Source: Opacimonas viscosa (GTDB lineage: Bacteria > Pseudomonadota > Gammaproteobacteria > Enterobacterales > Alteromonadaceae). From it: DNA of 64,000 nt. The notes beneath the pieces are model-generated. The model did no database searches, was not told the DNA's origin, and worked only from the letters and a program-made list of their open reading frames with translations. The stretch is taken from positions 1 through 64,000 of the forward strand of contig NZ_JANATA010000004.1 in assembly GCF_024199005.1 (NCBI RefSeq). The letters run 5' to 3'. Positions 59,068 to 64,000 of this stretch are shown here, piece after piece. Positions within the stretch are counted from its first letter, which is position 1; each line of letters starts with the position of its first letter. Made by a program: the position numbers and the translations under genes.

Positions 59068-59226
59068 TAACGATAAGGTTAAAAAATTAACACCCTATTA
59101 ACAATATGGTGTGTAAACACCAAAAAGTCAAATGAAAACATCAATTCTCTGACAAATTTTTCATCAATCTCACATGCTGATATAATTAGTTCCGAATATT
59201 CTTAATCAAACAAGGTTTAATTAGCA

Positions 59227-60000
59227 ATGCAGCAAACTGTAGCCCCAGATTTATTAGCACCAATTCATGCTTTTTTAGGTTGTGAGACCCCAGAGGCATG
59301 GATTGAGCAGGCTGTGCTACCTGAAAATTTAGATGTGGTGTTATTGGACCATTTAGTTTGTGAATTAAAAGCTGCACAAAGTGCAATGTATTTAATCAGA
59401 AAATATGCAGTAGATGAGGTCAGTGGCCAAGCTTTACTTGCTTGGTTAAAACCTTTCGAAGATTTTACCTATCGAATGCAAGGTGACTGGCAATCTTTAG
59501 CTACAAAAAATACCTTAACAAAATCGATGTTACCGAAGTCAGAAACTTCCTATGGCCAAGATTTGATTAATAAGATGGTATTGTTGATTAAAGAAGAGTT
59601 ACATCATTTCTATCAAGTGTTAGAAATGCTTGATCATTATGGTATTGCTTATAAAAATGTGGGTTCTAGCCGTTATGCACGTGCTTTATTGACTCATGTA
59701 CGTACTTTTGAGCCAGCAGCACTCATTGACAAGTTGATATGTGGTGCATTTATTGAGGCACGTTCTTGTGAACGTTTTGCCAAACTTGCTCCTCGTGTTG
59801 ATTCGGTTTTAGGCGATTTTTATGTTTCTTTACTGCGTTCAGAGGCACGTCATTTCCAAGATTATTTAACGTTGGCTGAGACGATTGCCGGTACTGATAT
59901 TAGTGCTCGAGTGGCATTTTTTAGAGAGCAAGAACGAACCGCTATTGAATCTGAAGATGAGGATTTTAAATTTCATTCAGGCTGGCCCATTAGTGCTTAA
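59227..60000 (+). CDS. miaE: tRNA-(ms2io6A37) monooxygenase
   Basis: MiaE hydroxylates the isopentenyl group of ms2i6A37 to ms2io6A in tRNAs that read UNN codons; it needs oxygen. The 257-residue ferritin-like protein shows di-iron ligands in LVCELKAAQSAMYL, KEELHHFYQVLEML, IEARSCERFAKLAP and SEARHFQDYLTLAE. Its stop overlaps the convergent lpxH end by 11 nt. It is probably expressed alone from the 59001-59226 gap. Confidence 0.94.
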   Translation: MQQTVAPDLLAPIHAFLGCETPEAWIEQAVLPENLDVVLLDHLVCELKAAQSAMYLIRKYAVDEVSGQALLAWLKPFEDFTYRMQGDWQSLATKNTLTKSMLPKSETSYGQDLINKMVLLIKEELHHFYQVLEMLDHYGIAYKNVGSSRYARALLTHVRTFEPAALIDKLICGAFIEARSCERFAKLAPRVDSVLGDFYVSLLRSEARHFQDYLTLAETIAGTDISARVAFFREQERTAIESEDEDFKFHSGWPISA

Positions 60001-60715
60001 GGGTCAGTAACTCCGTTTTAGATGCACTGACTTGCAAAACACTACCTTGGCTATACCAATCACCCAACACTATCCGTGTCGCATCTTTGTCGTTTACTTT
60101 GTGGATATGAATATCTGGTCTATGAGTATGCCCATGGATCATTCTCAGTACTTGGTGTTTTTGGAATACGGTTACCACTTCTTCAGGCGTGACATCCATA
60201 ATATCCATTGATAATTTCGTCTTATTATCTTTTGACACTTTTCTTCCCTTGTTCGCTATATTCTTACGGACTTGTAAGGGAAGGGCGAGCATCAGTCTAG
60301 GCCACCACCAAGAACGGGCTTTTTTACGGAATTTCATGTAGGCAATATCACGGGTACACAACTCATCGCCATGCAAGATAACAGTCGGTGTTCCGTATAC
60401 ATCAATCACTGTCTGTTCGTTTAGTATTTGCATGCCAGCGCGTTTCGCAAAACCAGATTTCAATGCAAAATCACGATTACCATGAATAAAATAAACGGGA
60501 ATGTTTTGTGCAACAGAATGAATAATTTTAGCGATGTGAGTGGTGAAGGGGTTAATATCATCATCACCTACCCATACTTCAAATAAGTCACCTAAAATAT
60601 ATAGTGCATCTGCCTTTGGAGCATCATTAACCATGAACTCAGCAAAACATTGAGTAATATCATCTCTGTCTGCACTAAGATGCAGATCAGAGATGAAATA
60701 AGTAAATGCAGTCAC
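59990..60715 (-). CDS. lpxH: UDP-2,3-diacylglucosamine diphosphatase
   Basis: LpxH cleaves UDP-2,3-diacylglucosamine to lipid X in lipid A synthesis. The 241-residue calcineurin-like phosphoesterase has metal-binding motifs SDLHLSADRDD, LGDLFEVWVGDD, IHGNRDF, LHGDELCT and HGHTHRPDIH, all of the dimanganese site. It is downstream of ppiB with 12 nt between and on the same transcript, the same pair as in E. coli (ppiB-lpxH). Confidence 0.96.
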   Translation of the reverse strand: MTAFTYFISDLHLSADRDDITQCFAEFMVNDAPKADALYILGDLFEVWVGDDDINPFTTHIAKIIHSVAQNIPVYFIHGNRDFALKSGFAKRAGMQILNEQTVIDVYGTPTVILHGDELCTRDIAYMKFRKKARSWWWPRLMLALPLQVRKNIANKGRKVSKDNKTKLSMDIMDVTPEEVVTVFQKHQVLRMIHGHTHRPDIHIHKVNDKDATRIVLGDWYSQGSVLQVSASKTELLTLKH

Positions 60716-60727
60716 TAATAAAAAGGC

Positions 60728-61228
60728 TTATTCAGCAACGTCAACACTTTCTATAATGACAGATTCTACGGGTACGTCTTGGTGATAGCCGTTGTTACCA
60801 GTAGTGACAGCTTCGATAGCTTCAACCACTTCGATACCCGCCGTAACTTCACCAAAGACACAATAACCCCAACCATTTACCGTCTCACTAGTGTGATTAA
60901 GGAAATCATTATTGTTAGCGTTAATAAAGAATTGACCTGTAGCTGAGTGTGGATCTTGGGTACGTGCCATAGCAATCGTCCCTTTGTTATTCGCTAGACC
61001 ATTATTGGCTTCATTTTCAATCGGTGCACGTGTTTCTTTTTGTTCCATATCTGGGGTGAAACCACCACCTTGAACCATAAAGCCTTTAATGACACGGTGA
61101 AAAATAGTACCGTTATAAAAACCATCTTTGGCATAGCTCAAAAAATTAGCAACTGTCTGTGGTGCTTTGTCAGCGTTTAACGTGATGGTAATTGCGCCGT
61201 GATTAGTATGTAAAGTCACTGAAGACAT
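60728..61228 (-). CDS. ppiB: Cytoplasmic peptidyl-prolyl cis-trans isomerase B
   Basis: This is a 166-residue cyclophilin without a signal peptide, so cytoplasmic. It has [15 protein letters not shown], the catalytic Arg region, [14 protein letters not shown] and [21 protein letters not shown], all typical of bacterial PpiB. It heads the ppiB-lpxH operon and is divergent from cysS, sharing the 158-nt gap 61229-61386, as in E. coli. Confidence 0.96.
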   Translation of the reverse strand: MSSVTLHTNHGAITITLNADKAPQTVANFLSYAKDGFYNGTIFHRVIKGFMVQGGGFTPDMEQKETRAPIENEANNGLANNKGTIAMARTQDPHSATGQFFINANNNDFLNHTSETVNGWGYCVFGEVTAGIEVVEAIEAVTTGNNGYHQDVPVESVIIESVDVAE

Positions 61229-61386
61229 AGAGTTTCCTTTGATAAAATAAGGTTCAAAAAATAAGTTGAGAAGTGTACCGAATAATCCGGTTCAAACCAA
61301 GTTATACCCATTATTTTGTCAGGATATTCGGTGTACATTACTTTGCGCAATGGTAAACTAGACACTTCTTAAATTATCTTGGATCT

Positions 61387-62775
61387 ATGCCCGTTATGTT
61401 ACATATATTTAATACCTTAACACGTGAAAAATCTCCTTTTGTTCCTTTAGAAGAAAAAAAGGTTGGTTTGTATGTGTGTGGGATTACAGTATATGACCTG
61501 TCTCATATGGGCCATGCACGTACCTATTTAAGTTTTGATGTCATGGTACGCTACTTCCGCCATCTTGGTTATGCTGTGAATTACGTGCGTAATATTACCG
61601 ACGTCGATGATAAAATTATCAAGCGTGCTCAAGAAAACAATGAAACTATGGCTGAGTTAACCGAACGTACTATCACTATGATGCATGAAGATTTTGCAGC
61701 ATTGAACCTACTCCCGCCAGATATTGAACCGCGAGTCACTACACATATGGACGAGATCATCGACGTGATCCAGCGTCTAATTGATAAGGAACATGCATAT
61801 GTAGCTCCAAGTGGTGATGTGCTATTTGCTGTATCAACATTTGCTGATTACGGTAAATTAAGCAAACAAGACTTAGAACAACTCCAAGCTGGGGCTCGGG
61901 TTGAGGTTGCACAAGATAAAAATGACCCTATGGACTTTGTTTTGTGGAAAATGGCTAAATCGGGTGAGCCAGGATGGTCGTCACCATGGGGTGAAGGTCG
62001 CCCAGGTTGGCATATTGAATGCTCTGCAATGAATCACAAGCACCTTGGAGCGCACTTTGATATTCACGGTGGGGGCTCAGATTTGACTTTTCCTCATCAC
62101 GAAAATGAAGTTGCCCAGTCTTGCTGTGCCTTTGATACGCCTTATGTAAATACTTGGGTGCATACTGGAATGGTGCAAGTCAATGATGAAAAGATGTCTA
62201 AATCTTTAGGGAATTTCTTTACGTTGCGTGATGTTTTACAAGAACATCATCCAGAAACACTACGCTTCTTTTTAATGTCTGCCCACTATCGCAGTCAGTT
62301 AAGTTACTCCCAAGACAACATAGACCAAGCTCAATCAGCTTTGGAACGCCTGTACACTGCATTACGTGGGGTTGATGTTGACCCGTCTACGCCGTTGGAT
62401 TACGCCGGTTATTTGACCCGTTTTGAAACGGCGATGAATGATGACTTTAATACTCCAATTGCTTTTTCTGTATTGTTTGACTGCGCAAAAGCACTGAATA
62501 AAGTGAAAGACAGTAATCCTGCAGAAGCGAGTAAACTAGCTGCCGTTTTGGTGGGTTTGGGAGGTATCTTAGGTTGCTTACAAAGTCAGCCTGACGAATT
62601 TTTACAAGCTGACGATGGTTTAGATGCTGCATATATTGAAGCATTAATCGAAAAACGAAATGCTGCGCGAGCTGCCAAAGACTGGGCCACTGCAGATGCG
62701 ACTAGAGATGAGTTCGCAGCGTTAGGTATTATCGTTGAGGACAGTGCTGCTGGGACTACGTGGCGTAAGGCTTAG
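61387..62775 (+). CDS. cysS: Cysteinyl-tRNA synthetase
   Basis: CysS charges tRNA-Cys. The 462-residue class I enzyme shows the HIGH-type motif [14 protein letters not shown] in [11 protein letters not shown], and zinc ligands from [22 protein letters not shown] and [10 protein letters not shown] keep the ATG at 61387 because GGA lies just upstream; the ATG at 61396 ([10 protein letters not shown]) matches the family start equally well, so three residues are uncertain. Confidence 0.97.
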   Translation: MPVMLHIFNTLTREKSPFVPLEEKKVGLYVCGITVYDLSHMGHARTYLSFDVMVRYFRHLGYAVNYVRNITDVDDKIIKRAQENNETMAELTERTITMMHEDFAALNLLPPDIEPRVTTHMDEIIDVIQRLIDKEHAYVAPSGDVLFAVSTFADYGKLSKQDLEQLQAGARVEVAQDKNDPMDFVLWKMAKSGEPGWSSPWGEGRPGWHIECSAMNHKHLGAHFDIHGGGSDLTFPHHENEVAQSCCAFDTPYVNTWVHTGMVQVNDEKMSKSLGNFFTLRDVLQEHHPETLRFFLMSAHYRSQLSYSQDNIDQAQSALERLYTALRGVDVDPSTPLDYAGYLTRFETAMNDDFNTPIAFSVLFDCAKALNKVKDSNPAEASKLAAVLVGLGGILGCLQSQPDEFLQADDGLDAAYIEALIEKRNAARAAKDWATADATRDEFAALGIIVEDSAAGTTWRKA

Positions 62776-62810
62776 CGATTTAAATAAATAGCGTTACTAA
62801 CAGCTAAAGT

Positions 62811-62843
62811 CCCAAGGTGAAAGATTTTAATGTTAGCCTTGGG
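62811..62843 (-). terminator. Possible weak mltD terminator
   Basis: CCCAAGG (62811-62817) and CCTTGGG (62837-62843) can form a 7-bp stem with a long 19-nt loop, overlapping the mltD stop between convergent genes. Only a short T run follows on the minus strand. It is a suggestion from position. Confidence 0.25.
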
Positions 62844-64000
62844 CCTTGGTGACATCTACAGCAAGTTTAAGTTTTTGTCCTGGTTGTAGGTATTTCTGAC
62901 CTGCAATCTGGTTCCATCTGATGATATCTTTAATTTTCACACCAAATTTTTGTCCAATCCGAGCAAGTGAATCCCCTGAACGAACAGTATAAGTGATGTT
63001 GCGGACAATCCCTGAGTTTTTATCTTTGGGTAAACGGATCACCAGAACTTGACCTGGACGAATAAAATCTTTGGGTGCGATGCCATTCCAACGGGCTATC
63101 GCTTTACTACTGACTTTATATTTCTTTGCTAAGTCCCATAATGTATCACCGTTCTCGACTTTGTGTTTTATGCTTATAGATTTGCTGGGACGACTCTGTA
63201 ATTTCGCCAGGCGTTGGGTTTGGCTAAGCTTGTATTCATCTAATGATTTTAATGCCACAGGAACTAACAGATACTGACCTTGATAAATTGTATTTGAGCC
63301 TAATTCGTTAATACTTTTGATGACGTCAATTGAGGTAGTGTAGTTTTGTGCGATTAAACCTAAGTTTTCTCCAGAGCGTACTTTATGGCGTACCCAGTTG
63401 ATACGTTTTTCTGGCGCTGTAGCGGCTAACTGTTGGGTAAATTCTTGACTTTTGTGCAGTGGGATAACTAAACGATGGGGCCCATTTGGCGCTGTTGCCC
63501 AACGGTTATATCCGGGATTTAACGCATGTAATTCAGTTAAGGTCAAACCGGAAAATTCAGCAGCTAAGGCTAGATCAATTTGTGAGCCAACATCTATAAT
63601 ATCAATAACTGGTTCGTTAGGTATTTCTGGCCAAGCAAAAGCATGACTATCCGTGTTTTTTAATATTTCGACCAAGGCTAGTAATTTGGGAACATAGCTA
63701 CGTGTTTCTTTGGGCAGTGACAAAGACCAAAAATCAGTTGGTTTGCCAGCTTTACGGTTTTTCCGAATGGCCCGTCCTACACGCCCTTCACCAGAATTAT
63801 AAGCTGCTAGTGCATGGTACCAATTCCCATCAAAATATTTGTGCAGGTACGTTAAGTAATCTAATGCCCCTTGGGTGGACGCAATTACATCACGGCGACC
63901 GTCATACCACCAGTTTTGTTCCATCCCATAGCGTTTTCCAGTACTCGGTATAAATTGCCACATTCCGGCAGCACGCCCATGTGAATATGCAAAGGGATCA
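62833..64000 (-). CDS. mltD: Membrane-bound lytic murein transglycosylase D, C-terminal part
   Basis: The frame is open to the window end, so the N-terminal signal, lipobox and catalytic Glu are outside. What is visible begins DPFAYSHGRAAGMWQFIPSTGKRYG, the SLT-domain motif just after the catalytic Glu. It continues with WYDGRRDVIASTQGALDYL and ALAAYNSGEGRVGRAI. Three LysM peptidoglycan-binding domains follow at the C-terminus (VRSGENLGLIAQNY, VENGDTLWDLAKKY, VRSGDSLARIGQKF); E. coli MltD has two. It cleaves glycan strands to 1,6-anhydro products. It is convergent with cysS. Confidence 0.95.
   Translation of the reverse strand, partial: DPFAYSHGRAAGMWQFIPSTGKRYGMEQNWWYDGRRDVIASTQGALDYLTYLHKYFDGNWYHALAAYNSGEGRVGRAIRKNRKAGKPTDFWSLSLPKETRSYVPKLLALVEILKNTDSHAFAWPEIPNEPVIDIIDVGSQIDLALAAEFSGLTLTELHALNPGYNRWATAPNGPHRLVIPLHKSQEFTQQLAATAPEKRINWVRHKVRSGENLGLIAQNYTTSIDVIKSINELGSNTIYQGQYLLVPVALKSLDEYKLSQTQRLAKLQSRPSKSISIKHKVENGDTLWDLAKKYKVSSKAIARWNGIAPKDFIRPGQVLVIRLPKDKNSGIVRNITYTVRSGDSLARIGQKFGVKIKDIIRWNQIAGQKYLQPGQKLKLAVDVTKAQG

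Overview
The window looks like part of the chromosome of a marine-type gammaproteobacterium, most likely of the order Alteromonadales. It is AT-leaning and almost entirely protein-coding. Gene order supports the placement. One block (yoaA, tsaB, slp, fadD, rnd, ycgL, ycgN, dsbB, fadR) and another (epmC, yfcL, mnmC, fabB, pdxB, asd/usg position, truA, accD, folC, dedD, cvpA, purF) keep neighbourhoods also found in Escherichia coli, but with Alteromonadales-type genes between them: FimV, FlgO-family proteins, a GlyGly-CTERM metalloprotease, DUF2855 and DUF6279. I found no tRNA, rRNA, CRISPR array, insertion sequence or prophage. The genus assignment is inference.

Layout. Positions 1-400 hold the decayed end of a phosphotransferase-like gene. 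Positions 443-7850 (minus strand) are a complete histidine operon, hisGDCBHAF(IE), preceded by a promoter, a 14-residue leader peptide with five consecutive His codons, and a terminator/antiterminator attenuator. Positions 7930-8907 carry three small unrecognised genes. Positions 9002-15056 hold a secreted zinc metalloprotease with calcium-binding repeats, a divergent pair made of a saccharopine-dehydrogenase-like protein and a DUF2855 protein, and a DUF2244 membrane protein. Positions 15230-25181 hold a TauE/SafE permease, the SOS-type helicase yoaA behind a LexA box, tsaB, an Slp lipoprotein, a hydrolase, an M61 peptidase, an Mpo1-like protein and a DUF6279 lipoprotein. Positions 25211-35446 are rich in lipid metabolism: fadD, fadR with a self-operator, and a GMC oxidoreductase-fadH pair behind a second FadR-like site. 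rnd, ycgL, ycgN and dsbB lie among them.

Positions 35485-45006 hold a retropepsin-like protease overlapping a thioesterase, then epmC, a NAD-kinase-like gene and yfcL, then three tandem FlgO-family genes, then mnmC and fabB. Positions 45239-58269 run from a class II aldolase-like gene and a MEST-like hydrolase through pdxB and asd, the giant acidic FimV with a six-copy repeat, truA, accD, folC, dedD, cvpA and purF. Positions 58371-64000 hold a Yip1-family membrane protein, a five-copy 15-bp repeat, miaE, lpxH, ppiB, cysS and the C-terminal part of mltD, which runs off the window end.

Most of the window is ordinary core genome. The parts least explained by known biology are the orphan FlgO trio, the three-gene orphan cluster next to his, the 15-bp repeat array in front of the Yip1 gene, and the FadR-linked GMC/fadH module. 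No clearly new multi-gene defence or biosynthetic system could be demonstrated by reading alone.
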